Assembly (NCBI RefSeq): GCF_964275005.1
Contig: NC_092686.1
Coordinates: forward strand, 10,971,032-11,035,031
Length of the DNA: 64,000 bases
Reading direction: 5' to 3'
DNA from: Diadema setosum
Taxonomy: Eukaryota > Echinodermata > Echinoidea > Diadematoida > Diadematidae
Shown: positions 38,801-50,685 of the stretch, piece by piece
How positions within the stretch are numbered: the stretch's first letter is position 1
Layout: the number at the start of each line of letters is the position of its first letter
Made by a program: the position numbers and the translations under genes
Notes under the pieces: generated by a model
Told to the model about the DNA's origin: nothing
The model's database searches: none
Seen by the model: only the letters and a program-made list of their open reading frames with translations

Positions 38801-38941
38801 CCCCCCCCCCAATATGCCATCATGACCTGCTCTATCACGCATTTTATTTTGTTTCTACATTTACAGGTGTCCCCACATCTCTCCTCACTGGCTGTGGACA
38901 GCAGGCAAGGGGTCCTTGAATTACTGAGCGGCTGTGGTTGA
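35857..38941 (+). CDS. RPP14: Ribonuclease P/MRP subunit p14
   Basis: Protein subunit of nuclear RNase P (tRNA 5' processing) and RNase MRP, Rpp14/Pop5 family. Coding exons: 35857-35957, 37091-37252, 38108-38186 and 38867-38941, with GT-AG borders and phases 2, 2 and 0. The best matches to human RPP14 are NTEYMYMDISLEFEG (human SEYHYMKVCLEF), GDIGAAMTLDLLRYQPDDLR, then SGLVKLWSALTMYGYYNDRR (human SGLVKLWSSLTLLGSYKGKK) and VSPHLSSLAVDSRQGVLEL (human VSPFLLALSGNSRELVLD). The start is uncertain: in-frame ATGs exist at 35764, 35857, 35872 and 35875, and an upstream untranslated exon is possible. From 35857 the product is 138 residues, against 124 in human. A candidate poly-A signal lies at 39786-39791. 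Confidence 0.9.
38458..38595 (+). repeat. Direct repeat copy 1, RPP14 intron 3
   Basis: About 135 bp beginning TCACAGCGCATTGGCAAAG recurs at 39116-39250 at roughly 90 percent identity. No coding role was recognised. Confidence 0.85.
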
Positions 38942-39115
38942 GGAAAAGAACAGCGCCCTCATGGTCATTTGCAAGATCAACTTCATTAAAATGGAGGATG
39001 CTTGAAAGTTCTGTTGACACACGCACAGAGGCAGAACCCCATTTTCAAGTCTATCACATGCTACTGATGCAATTAGCCTTGTACATTTCGCAGAAAAGCG
39101 TGGAGCTTGCCGAAT

Positions 39116-39250
39116 TCACAGCGCATTGGCAAAGAGAGTGTGATGAGTGAGAAGACTTTATACATACAGCCATGCAGGATCAAGAAAGTTAATTTCAGGT
39201 GGTTGCACACAATTCTTCCACACATTACTGGTATACAGTCACTTAATATG
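39116..39250 (+). repeat. Direct repeat copy 2, after the RPP14 stop
   Basis: Second copy of the 38458-38595 segment, 658 bp downstream, in the presumed RPP14 3' UTR. It has a few substitutions and a 2-bp length difference near its end. Confidence 0.85.
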
Positions 39251-40320
39251 AGTTACGCCACATTCTTCAAGAGATCCAAAGTTTTGAACTAGGATGTATA
39301 TTCTTCATGAAATATATAAGAAAATATGTTTTTACCCTGAAAAAAAGTTTCATTTTCTAAAACTTGAATTAGTATGCAGAGCATATGAAAGTTTCCCATT
39401 TTCACACCGAGACATGACTGTTGCCTTCTAAATATGTTTGTTTACTGTCCATCAGTATGTTTCTAGATCTGCAGAGGTTGGTGCCCCTAGAAATCACTAT
39501 GTAACTCTTCATCACAGGGAAATTGGTGTGTACTAACTGTGAAAGACTGTCTACCTTGGTAATCATTCCCTACCCCACCCCTAGTACAAGTTCCCCAACA
39601 AATTAAGAGTAAACTTACATTCTCCCCACTACATCGAGGGGGTGAAAGGCATGAATGTTTCAGGCCCCTTTCCCTGTGGCCATATTGCATTCACTTTTGC
39701 ATATCGACTGCTGAACTATGGATTCAGATCTCAGTAGAATTTACACAAAGGTAGAGTACGACATAGCAGTTACTGCTAGTATGGTAATAAATAGTCTGTT
39801 CCTTTTCACCACAGGTATGCCGCTGTAGAGGAATTGTGTTTTGTATCGCATTATGCTTTAAATTGTGATATTCTGTCATGACCTATAAACATTTCAGTAT
39901 GTATGGGTTACACAGATTACCAGTGTAGCAACATAAGCATTGGCTCATCTATCCATATCATATTTGTGTCAATGTTTTACTTTGTAAATTTCATTAATTT
40001 TTTTTATTAATTTCATAATTGGTACAGACGTGTATGTTTTTATTTTTTATTTATTTATTTATTTTGTTGGGGGGGGGGGGGGTTCTATTCTACTCCATTA
40101 CAGCGAATCACAATTAAAACCAACATTCTCCTGAACTTTCAGTCCTGAAGTGTATGGGCACTAGATTTCACATACAGTGTATGGGGCGTTACAGTGGATA
40201 TCTGCCAAACTAATAATAAATGTGTGAAATTAAATGTTTGTCAGTTATGAGACAGGATATTATATGGTTAACACCTTGAGAGAGTCGGCTAGGTCACAGG
40301 ACCATGTTACTAACATTGTA

Positions 40321-40475
40321 CAGTCAACCTTTTAAGTCGACCTCACATAAGTTCAATAATCGCCCAAGTTGAAGGTCTTTTCAAGTCCTTACCTCTTTAT
40401 ATTCTATTGATTTTAATCCCTCATAAGAAGCTATTTCTACAGTCCAAATAGATTCCACTGAGGCAAGGTTGACTG
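40321..40475. mobile_element. MITE, TIR CAGTCAACCTT, TA target
   Basis: The ends CAGTCAACCTT and AAGGTTGACTG are inverted copies with TA on both sides (40319-40320 and 40476-40477). It is 155 bp and related to the element at 1690-1862. Confidence 0.85.
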
Positions 40476-40840
40476 TACTGTACATTTGCGTGAGCATGTT
40501 ATGTTGCTATGTTTCTACAAAAATAAATTTCAAAATGCCAATTCATTACTCATTGGTGTAGAATGGCTCGTTATAATGTTCTCAGAAGGTTGTCTTTGCT
40601 GTGGTGATGTACACTTGTGAATTGTTTTGAAATAGACGAGACCAAACTTTTTATCACTATGCTGATGAACACTTGTCCCATATATTGTGAAATACATGTA
40701 GATTAGACATTCATCATAAAGGTACAGTATTTTGTGGTGTGTGGAAATGCCGTGTATTTTGTGATAACAGTGGGGAAAATAAGAATGTGTGAATACTGTA
40801 CTTTCTTGTACTGTATTTTGTCCACAAGAAACCCGAGGTA

Positions 40841-40897
40841 TTACATGTAATGTCATTACAATATATGGGACATGTAATGTAATGACATTACATGTAA
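40841..40897. repeat. Perfect hairpin, 20-bp arms
   Basis: TTACATGTAATGTCATTACA at 40841-40860 is exactly reverse-complementary to 40878-40897, with a 17-nt loop. Confidence 0.9.
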
Positions 40898-41356
40898 CCA
40901 GTCAGAAAAAAATTGTTGTACATGTACTAGAGAACAAAAGATTAATGGTGCAAAACTTTCCACTTGGAGAGGATGGATGAGCGAATGCATGGGTCATGTT
41001 TGTGAGTACATTTGTAATACCGGTAATCATACGGGGGAATCTTAATCAGAGAAGACAGAAATATGAACAGAATGCATCAGTGAAGTTTAAGGAAATTTGA
41101 ACAGATTGTGACAGAAGTTACAAGTATTGATAGTTTTCGTGAACTCTGTGCGCAGTCATGGCTGGATTGGAAGGTTACAACAGTTCAAAATGTCACTTTT
41201 TACACAAAAAGTCATCCCACATTTTCACTTTTTAGTGCTTAATTGACTTTGGAAAACAGAAGGACTAGATATCTACTATATGTATATATAGTACCCTTCA
41301 CATGTATATGTCAGTAATGATTCAAGGGAAGGTGCACTTTTCATTAATCATTTTAT

Positions 41357-41668
41357 TGTCCCCGCCGAACGAGTTCGAGCAGGGGACTATGAAACGGGCT
41401 CCGTACGTGTGTGTGTCCGTCCGTGTGTCCGTGTGTGCGTTCGTGTGTGATCAAAATCTTCAATTTGCTACTTCTCTGTCATTTATGAGCCAATTTTGAT
41501 TCTGTTTGCTTTATATGATAGCACTACATGGGAGCTTTGAAACTTCTACACAGAATTTCAGTCGTGACCTTTGACCTTGACCTTTGACCTACATTGTACA
41601 TTTTGCTACAAAATGCTACTCCTTCGCCATTTCTAACCCGATTTCGATTCCGTTTGCTTTATTTCTCT
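41357..41668. mobile_element. Inverted truncated copy of the 157-bp repeat element
   Basis: It starts TGTCCCCGCCGAACGAGTTC, then GTCCGTCC-type repeats and the reverse complement of one and a part unit (TGACCTTTGACC, AAATGCTACTCCTTCGCC). The other end is missing. Confidence 0.8.
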
Positions 41669-42139
41669 TTAATCTCTTCTATCATTCAATTACTGTACTG
41701 TGACATCACAAATTGATGTCAACTTTTTATTTAGTCATAATGGCACATGAATTTGACCAAAACTCTTATAATCTTAATGTCTGAAAAGATTTCCTCAAAT
41801 TCCACTGATGTGTTCTACTAATAATTTCTCATTCACTGAATCAACACATTTGGGGTGAATATCTCAACCAACTGAATAAACTGTGCTAAACTTATTAACA
41901 TGGAAGTACAGTGACTACATGAGATGAGAAATCATTCAACATACAGTAACAGGCTCATCAGCAAAACAAAAAGATTCAAACAGGCACCTCAGATCTTTTG
42001 GCATGACAGATTCATACATCCTGTCTTGGGATTTATTTATTTATTTATTTATTTCTGCTAAGTTTCTTCCAGGCACATTTCATTGGCAGATAACATCGTA
42101 CCTCAGTTACAATTGTATGGGTTCATCTTGGTAGCACAA

Positions 42140-42360
42140 TGGCCCGAATTCACGAAGGTGGTCTAAATTTAAACCATGGTTTATGTATATTTCTTCTGCG
42201 TAGATATGATTGACAGATTGCGTACGCTAACAGGCATGCAGTAAAAAAAACGTGGATTGATGCGCGCATGTATTGGTACGCCTATTTAACGCTTATTTTA
42301 GACCATGGTCTAAATTTGTACCATGGTCTAAGTTTAAACCACCTTCGTGAATTTGGGCCA
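42140..42360. mobile_element. MITE, TIR TGGCCCGAATTCACGAAGG
   Basis: The left end TGGCCCGAATTCACGAAGG pairs with the right end CCTTCGTGAATTTGGGCCA; inside the ends, AAACCATGG and CCATGGT motifs extend the inverted repeat to about 40 bp. No coding capacity. Confidence 0.85.
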
Positions 42361-42732
42361 ATGTGTTCATAGAAAAACAAAGACAAGAATTGCAGTACAT
42401 GAATGGTAGGTTGCTGGCTCTAGGACAATAAATGAATTTCCATTTTCCTCTCGTGTGAGTGAGCAGAGCTGGCAACATTCACACATTAAAATTGGAGATT
42501 CTGAAAAGCAACAACTTGCATGTTACATGATCTGAATGGGTAGGCTTGTGTAACCCTTTGTCAGGACATGAAGAGACGTTCAATTTTTAAGGAGACTCCT
42601 GCAGAATCAAAAAGGCTTGTCATCTCTGAGAGGTCTCACCCCACCACCCCCCCCCCCAAAAAAAAAAGAAGAGTGTGCACACCCACACACAAAATGTAAC
42701 TGTTACTATGAGATTAGTGTTTTGCCTGTAAA

Positions 42733-42915
42733 TTTACTGCACACTCCCATTAGAACAAACACGGTTATGATGAAATTCCAGTTCAACAAAGGAAAAATTC
42801 AGGCCCCAACATGATCAGCTCTATATTCTTTATTGTCTATTTGTTCTGTTGTAACGAAATTTTAATATAACAAAAGAAAACTGCTGGTCCCAAGGACTTT
42901 GTTATAACAAAAGTT
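42733..42915. mobile_element. pogo-like MITE, degraded copy
   Basis: GCACACTCCCATTAGAAC at the left and GTTATAACAAAAGTTGACTG at the right, with an interior (CCCCAACATGATCAGCTCTA) shared with the copy at 9402-9592. Confidence 0.65.
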
Positions 42916-43123
42916 GACTGAAGGAAATTGCTGTTACATGCTGTAAATGGTCATGTTATCCAAATTCTTTCCTTTTATTTTATTTTTTTTTTTTGAGGGG
43001 GGGGGGGGGGGGAGGGAGTTGTTCCCACTTTTGTCCTATTCAAACTCATAGCCAGGAGTCTTGATACACAAGACTTGCGCCACTTGCTATACAGAGGTTG
43101 TACTTACAAGGCCATTTGAAAAC

Positions 43124-43129
43124 TTTATT
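43124..43129 (-). terminator. CCNQ poly-A signal candidate
   Basis: Minus-strand AATAAA lying about 252 bases after the CCNQ stop codon. Confidence 0.45.
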
Positions 43130-43380
43130 TCCATCAACCTTGCCAGGTCTTTTCACTAAGATTTGAATGAGCGCCCATTAAAGTGAAGCGAATAGAAGCC
43201 TATACTGAACCACACTTCAGTTGACCTTTCGTTCTCATGCAGTCTACAGATTTGCTAGGACAGTTTTCATTACAAGCACATCGAGGTGATGCCGTCCAGT
43301 CTCATGAAGTGCCAATCCTTTGGTCCAGGGCAATCCCATTCTCCAAAGATAATTTTTCAAAGTATGATTTGGCAGAGGTG

Positions 43381-46080
43381 TCATGTTTGATCACCTAAAT
43401 CATACAGTTCCATCAATTCTGTGATGATTCCTTGAATGATGTCTTCATCAATGTCATCAGAAAAAGCCTGCAATAAAATGAGTGAACGAAAAAATTATAT
43501 ATTATACTAGGAAAGTCTTTTGTTAGCTCATTAGATTTGAATGAAATCTGAGTGAGTAAACTCTCATGTTTATCTATTTGAATTTAATGAATTTGCATCT
43601 GTACACTGTTTTTCTAGGCATTGTTCACATATGTACAAGCAACACATTTTTAGAGTTGGATAATCTAGCTTCTCAGTAGTAAAAGACAGCTAGATTCGAA
43701 GAGAAATATGCTACTCCATGCATTATTGTGATCGTGGAATTGGAAAAAGTGAATGTCTTCATTTAAAAAAAGCAAACAAACAAACATTGTTCTGAAAGGC
43801 TTTTTTCCCCCTCCTGGGATTAACTACATTGGATATAACATTTCTGTTTACCAGGTAAATAGAAAGTTTTTATGTCTTTCGTGTCAAAATGTTTCATTTC
43901 TCACTTTGCAAAATAGTAATAACACAAAGTCATTAAGTATTCAAAAGCATGGCAAAAATTACCCTGAGAGTTTTTTGAAGTGCTCCTCCAAAACATTGGA
44001 GGAATGAAACACAAGCCATTATAATTCATTCAATCACAATAAAGTAATTACCAACAAACTTAGCATTCTATAAAACAGATGATAAATTTTGTGTTGCACA
44101 GTAAACCTTCTAAAGAAAAACATGATTATCATCAACATTAGGCGAGTATATAGTCTACCTTCCACCATGGAACCTTGGCTTCGGTATTTAGTGGCACCTC
44201 CAGACCATAGCACTGCAGAGAGAAGTACAGTACTGCCACTGCCATGTGCTGGGGCTTGGTCCTCAGCCCAATGTCGCCATGGTAACTGTCACGCAGCATT
44301 GCCCATGCCGTCCTACAAACGGGCGTCTGCGTCCAGGTCGCCGGGTCAAACCAGTCGGCCATCGACTTCAGATAGTGCACAAGATATTTGTGTGGTAGGT
44401 CACCAACCTAATGAAAACAAATATACACAAAATATACACATTCCAATTCACATAATCAATGACTAGAGAAGGAATATGAATAATGAATATAGTGTCAGCC
44501 AAGAAAAAAAAAATGTGCATTTAGACTATATAATATCAAGGAGTTACCCCTTTGTGCTTCAAAATCAATTTCAAAGTTTGGGCTTTGAAACAAAGGTGCA
44601 AGGTCAGGCAGATCTATAATAAATGCATATATTACCCAACAACACATCTTACTGACAAATGCAATTTGAATTCATGTCATGTACTCTCTCTTTTTTTCCA
44701 CATGAAAGCACTTCGTGAGAGAGGCTGTATGTGTGCATATGTCTGAAATGTTGAAGTAACTGCTATTGTGTTACTGTTTACAGACCGTTTCTTACAACAC
44801 ATTGAGCAGTTTCATGGATAATTTGTGGAATTAAATCACATCATCCTACACATTTATATTACTACCTACCTTTGGGTTGTATTTCAGCATGCGGATGAGA
44901 AGAAGCTCACAGTTCACAATGCTGTCTCGCAATTCCCAGTAATGTTTTCCGACTTCCAAAGGTGTACCATCTTTGTGCAAGATTCTACAAATAAACGACA
45001 GTTGCAAGACTAATGATGTGACAGACTTCATGCGTGTCAATATCACAGCATTTACTAATGATTCAGTGCAATCTTTTATCAAATCAACTGAAGATGTAAA
45101 ATGTGATGTTTTTTTTTTTCTTTTGCCATCTGTGAGAATACACATTAGGCAAATATCAGAGTATAACACTGGAAATTTTGATAATACTGTTTTCACTGTT
45201 CTAAAGCAAGAGGAGCAAAAGCACCTGAAATAGGAGGAGTAACATCACTGAAAGGACTAATTCTGCTCATATTCGATGAACTTTACCCACCTGTAGCAAA
45301 CATTGACAATGTCCCTCAGCTTGATGTGCTGTTCCTCCACCTTTGTTGCTAGGTAGATTGCTGTGGCTCCAATCAGGAAGGGGTCATAGTCACTGAGCCG
45401 ACACTCAGCGAAGAAGCGATGGTAAATAGAGCAGGCTGACGCCAGTGTTACAGACTCGAGGTGAAGTTTGATTCCGGCTTCCATCATATATTGAAGAACC
45501 TGCATACCAGGTACAAACCATAACATACCATATCATACCAAATTGTAAAACAAGAGATTTATATGGAGATCAAGCGCTTAATTCAAATTGAGCTGAGATT
45601 TAACAAATTAAAGAGATCTTGTCATTCATTAAGCTTAAACAGGTAAGCAATTTGAGCCCTGGATTTCACTGCATATTTACTTTCGATATTGGCAGACCTT
45701 TCATCTACTTGACACAATACCCTCTCACATAATTTGAATACCCAATGAAACATCTACAATCTTGGTCACAATGAGACTATCAATACACAAATAAGCTGTC
45801 TAGGTGCTTTGATGTAGAATCTGCCATGCTGATATTTGTTTTTGTTCTTTCTATTCTGGAGATTAGAGTATAAATATAACCATAAAACAGAACCCATGTT
45901 TTATTCCTTTGTTGAAGTTCATATGCAACATTTATAGTATGCAAGGAAAACATCCAACTTCCTTCCTGTACCCACCTTGAAGTGCCTTTTCTTGACCTCT
46001 TTATGTCTCTCTGGACATCCTGTCTCCATCTTAAGCTCTTCAGTCTTTGCCGCTTGCACTGAGTTTTTGATACTACTCAT
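43381..46080 (-). CDS. CCNQ: Cyclin Q (FAM58A)
   Basis: Cyclin that activates CDK10 in vertebrates. Five coding exons on the minus strand: 45976-46080, 45291-45499, 44870-44984, 44159-44407 and 43381-43467, all with GT-AG borders, giving 254 residues (human 248). A 35-residue leader MSSIKNSVQAAKTEELKMET is followed by the first cyclin fold: MMEAGIKLHLESVTLASACS, then IYHRFF, YDPFLIGATAIYLATKVEEQ and IKLRDIVNVCYR. Exon 3 gives YWELRDSIVNCELLLIRMLK. Exon 4 gives PHKYLVHYLKSM and AWAMLRDSYHGDIGLRTKPQ, then HMAVAVLYFSLQCYGLEVP. These align block by block with human CCNQ. A minus-strand AATAAA at 43124-43129, about 250 bp after the stop, is a likely poly-A signal. The gene converges on RPP14. Confidence 0.96.
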
Positions 46081-47584
46081 GACAGCTGCCGACCTAACAT
46101 CAAAACAAAGGAGTGTGTTAACACCATGCCTGATATGGGAAGATGAAGTTGAATACTGGGTAGAGTTTCAGAACAGCAATGCTGAGCGAGCCTAAATTCA
46201 CCCCAAGTGATTACCATTATCTCAAATCATATGCCACCATATGGCTACTACATGTAAACAATTACATCTACTGCACTGTTGCCTGGTAATGGACCTGAAT
46301 GCAGACGCTTAAAGCCTGCATTCAGTAACATTCAACATCCATAGGTATCCATATGGGTAGGTAGGAAGATCAAACTTGTAGAGTAATGTGCCGACAGTTT
46401 GACCTACATTGTGTTAAACTTTTTTTGTTTGCTTTTGTCCACACACTTCTTACGAGGCCATCACAATGAGTGCAGCTTTGAAAAATACACTTAAGATTGC
46501 TTGGAATACATGAGTAGAAGAAGAACTCCACATATCATGGACATGAGTTAAGTCAAAGAATATGATAAACATATCACAAATGCCTACTTAGCTTTCATTC
46601 TAAGTGACAATGGCTACAACCTACATCATACAAAACAGAGAGAAAAAAAAGGTTTGTACTACTCCCTCTTCTTCTGGAGGTACTAGTAATCTGCCTTTCC
46701 AGATATCAACTGTTTTGTGTGTATACTTGATCATTGCAAATCAAGATATTGACACAACACATGCATATCACATCATCATACACACTGGCATTGTCATTCA
46801 CAACAGGAAAGTCCCCAAAGTCACATCCAAAAATCCACCAAAAATGAACGGCTAGCGCATGCGCACAGGTTTCAAATCCGTCTAGAGAAGCATTTGTTGT
46901 TCTCACAAATTCTGCTTGACCTAATCAAGAAAAATCATAAATTTGGACAGAAAGGATCAATCAAAGAAACTAAATACTGCACAACATGAGTTGTCAACAA
47001 TTGTCATCTGTAAACTGTACACATTCATATTGAAAAAATTCAAGTCTTAAAGACTTTAGATTTTGATGCCCAATACCCAAGCCCAATACCCAATGCCCGA
47101 TATCACTACGTACTAAACCGTACTAGACTGAAAATCCTACTATCCGCAGCCTGAACATAGTATACAGCGTACAAGGCATGCATGATACTTGGTAGCGCTA
47201 TCATCAAGCTGCCACCACTAATCTTAACGGGAACAGGAAATATTTCCTGTGCTGTAGGGCCTAGAGTAGTGACTGCCGCTGACTGCTGCGCGGTGCGGCT
47301 GGCTGGCTGGCTGGCTGCTAGCATGGCATGGCTGGCCACGCCACCATCACGTTAGGAAGCATTCTGTATCTCTGACACTGAGAAAACTTGTAATTAAAAC
47401 AGATGAAAGTTGGTTTGTGACAAGAAAAAAAAAAGGGGGGGAGAAAAGACGATGAGAATAAATTGGAGGCCACTTTTAGAAGATAAAGTTGTCCAGAATT
47501 TAAGAAAAAAATAAATTACTTCAATCACAGTGATGTTGCACAAATTTACGCAATGACAATTTTGGTAGATAGACTACCCCTAAC

Positions 47585-47747
47585 CAGGGGCGGATCCACG
47601 AATTCCGTAAAGAGGGAGCGCCTTTACAAAATTAAAGGGGGCGCATGCACCCCACCCCCAACTTTTTTCTTGGTATTTCTTTTGTTTTCACGTAAAATAG
47701 GGGGGGGGGGCGTGCGCCCGGTACAACCCCACCTGGATCCGCCACTG
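47585..47747. mobile_element. MITE, CAGGGGCGGATCCA ends, TSD CTAAC
   Basis: The ends CAGGGGCGGATCCACG and TGGATCCGCCACTG are inverted copies and CTAAC flanks both sides (47580-47584 and 47748-47752). It contains a G-run at 47700-47710. It is related to the element at 17653-17805, and its left part is duplicated at 47788-47848. Confidence 0.85.
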
Positions 47748-47848
47748 CTAACGGTTACATTGCATTGGTGGATAGACTACCCCTAACCAGGGGCGGATCC
47801 ACGAATTCCGTAAAGAGGGAGCGCCTTTACAAAATTAAAGGGGGCGCA

Positions 47849-49240
47849 CCTGTCCTAACAACAATTTTCCAGAAATCCCTTTCCACCGGAGATGTCCCAG
47901 AAGACTGGCTCCAAGCCAACATTACGCCCTTGTATAAAAGGCGAAATCGTTCAGACGTCAGTAATTATCGTCCCATTTCGTTAACCTCAATAACGTGCAA
48001 GGTTCTTGAACACATTATACACACGAACATTATGTCCTTTATCGAATACCATGGCATCTTGAACGAAAACCAGCACGGTTTTCGGAAGAAGCATTCCTGC
48101 GAGACACAGTTGGCTCTTCTTATTGATGACCTCACCAAAATTTTAGACAACAAAGGGCAAGTAGACTTAATAATTATGGATTTCAGCAAAGCATTTGACT
48201 TAGTTTCCCATGAACGACTCCTCTACAAGCTCCACAGCATTGGAATTCGGGGTGCCCTCTTGACATGGATCAGAAATTTCCTCACAAAATGAACCCAACA
48301 AGTAATAATCGAAGGTGTCGCATCTACCTCAGTACCAGTTCTGTCCGGAGTTCCACAGGGTACTGTTCTCGGACCCCTCTTCTTTCTTCTCTACATAAAT
48401 GACATCTCTAATGACTCTTCTTCAACAATTCGTTTATTAGCAGACGACTGTATTATGTACAAGGAGATCCACACTACACAAGATAGTCAGGCCCTTCAAA
48501 CAGATCTTGATCGTCTGAGAACGTGGGAACAACAATGGCAGATGAGACTCAACAAAACAAAATGCTTCATTATGCACATTTCACATAAAAAGAACCTAAT
48601 TAAGGCAACTTATCATATCGGAGAAACCATCTTGGAGGCTGTTACAGATCACACTTACTTAGGGATCCAATTAAACAATAAATTGAACTGGGCAAATCAC
48701 ATTCGAGGTGTATCTTCAAAAGGAAACCAAATCCTTGGCCTCCTGCGAAGAAATCTCTTCAGTTGCTCGTCAAAAGTCAAATCCATCGCCTACAAAACCC
48801 TCGTACGACCCAGACTAGAGTACTGCGCATCAGTTTGGGACCCATACCAGAAGGAATATATAACTCAACTGGAAGCCAATCAACGACGATCTGCCAGATT
48901 TGTCCTCAACATCCACCAAAGAACCTCCAGTGTCACTGACATGCTTGAACGCCTTGAGTGGAAACCACTTGAACATCGTAGGGCTGCCCTTAGACTGACA
49001 TTACGCTATAAATCGGTCTACAATTTTAATGCTCTGGACACATCTCATCTGCAATCAAGTCCACTGGAAAACAGCAGGACGACAAGGCAACAACAGTCTA
49101 TCTTCTTCAAAAAGTTAAAAACATCAAAAGATTGTAAAGTATTCTTTATTCCCGAGAACCTGTGCTGAATGGAATCTCCTTCCACCGGATATCAGAGAAG
49201 CTCCCAGTCTAAACTCATTTAAACGGAAGTTATTCATTTG
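47849..49240 (+). mobile_element. Jockey/CR1-group LINE reverse transcriptase, truncated
   Basis: From about 47849 the frame encodes RT motifs in order: NITPLYKRR, SNYRPISLTSITCKVLEHII, FRKKHSCETQLALLIDDL, LIIMDFSKAFDLVSHERLL, LSGVPQGTVLGPLFFLLYIN, the catalytic LLADDCIMY, DHTYLGIQLNNKLNWANHI and RPRLEYCASVWDPY. The endonuclease and the N-terminal RT are missing. One in-frame TGA lies at 48290-48292, and a frameshift near 49150 separates the last block (CAEWNLLPPDIREAPSLNSF), so this copy is dead but young-looking. Its 5' junction abuts a duplicated MITE fragment. Confidence 0.9.
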
Positions 49241-50685
49241 ACTTGGGGAAAATTATCCAAAAAGCACATTACAAAATATAAACACTCCGCTCACTCGACC
49301 ACGCCTGCACGTTTATATCCCTGATGAGTGATGTGGAGTTTGTGCAGTATCTCACCAGATCCAGATATGTGTTTGCGTGTTACGCGCGTATGGCTGTATC
49401 TGAATCCAGCGACTCGGGCCACACGCGCAGCGCGCCAGTAGGCCTAAATTTACGTGTGCGTCTAACTCTAGAGTAACTACGGCAGTATGCGGCCTTACAG
49501 CCGTTCGCGGCAGGTACAGCATACACGGTAATATACCGCTAAACACAGCACTGCACTGATTATGCACACTACACATATACTAACACACTAGCAATCAACA
49601 AAAACCAACCATTAAAATGGGCACGATCTCTGACGAAAGTGAAATTTTCTCACCTAAATGACAACATATCGCATCCAAAATGAAATTTTCAGTACTTCGT
49701 AACATAACAGTTAAGAAACAATGGTCCAAGAAACTGGATTTTTTGTCGTTTTCTCGATGTTCATGGATTTTGAAAACATATCCTCACGTAAAATAGAACT
49801 TTCGCGAGCCGATGTGGGCCGCCATTTTTTCCGGAAAGTGGATGTTAACATCGAAAAAAATGAGAAAAACACGAGAAAGACATCAACAACACCGCCAGAT
49901 TTGCGATCTTGTTTGCGGCCAATGCATGTGCGCCCGCTATTTTCACGTGCTTTCGCAATGGGAATTGGCGCTTACGCAATGTTCGCGAGACATGTGAAGG
50001 CGTTCAGCTACAGATCGCGGAGCACGCGCGTATTGCATAGGGATTGTACACCGTGCCGCAAGCAGAAATACTACGTCGCATATCGCCCTTATCGGCGAAA
50101 ATTTTGCCGGGTTTTGCCCTGGTAAATCATGAAAACTGCATTGGTCAATGGTAAATTTCTTATATGAAAACAGTTGCGTTAATTAATAATCTTGTCTATG
50201 ATATATGAAATGGTTGAAAATGATTTGCCTGATTTGTTTACAAGTTGGAAAAACCCTTAACAATGCTTAAACTGCCGCAAACGGGATATTTTACTCTAGT
50301 CTAGAAAATACACTGCCTTTTTGGCAACATGCTTTCCTACGTATGGGACTAGGATACTCGCTACGAGCCCAGCCAGCATTGAATAAAAAGTCTTTTAACT
50401 TTGACTCAATTTGATATAGTAGCTTAAATCTGCCATTATTTTTTGATATCAATCACTCGCGAACACTGCTATCTCTATACTACAATTTATATACTTACAT
50501 TTTTGATTTACAATATTGTGGAGAAATCAGTCACCGATGTAGGGCTAGGGGCTCGTCTGCCGAGATGATTTGTGCAACACGCATGCGTACAACAAACTTG
50601 TTCAAAATAATCACGCGAAATAATTTGAACGCAAGAAGACGCCGACTTGTTGTCTCAGTTGGACACAGTGATAAAAATCAACAAT

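Larger units (their letters stand above)
38942..43380. other. Convergent spacer between RPP14 and CCNQ
   Basis: It holds the RPP14 3' UTR with one direct repeat copy, a MITE at 40321-40475, a hairpin at 40841-40897, an inverted fragment of the GGTCA repeat family at 41357-41668, a MITE at 42140-42360, a pogo-like MITE at 42733-42915, and G-runs near 40070-40082 and 42999-43012. No further gene was recognised. Confidence 0.55.
46081..50685. other. Divergent spacer between CCNQ and POC1
   Basis: Both promoters should lie here. It carries a MITE (47585-47747), an 84-bp direct duplication (47562-47645 and 47765-47848) and a LINE RT fragment (47849-49240). A GC-richer patch at 47220-47345 with repeated GGCT units, and CpG-rich DNA at 49350-50100, show no convincing coding exons. 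Confidence 0.5.
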
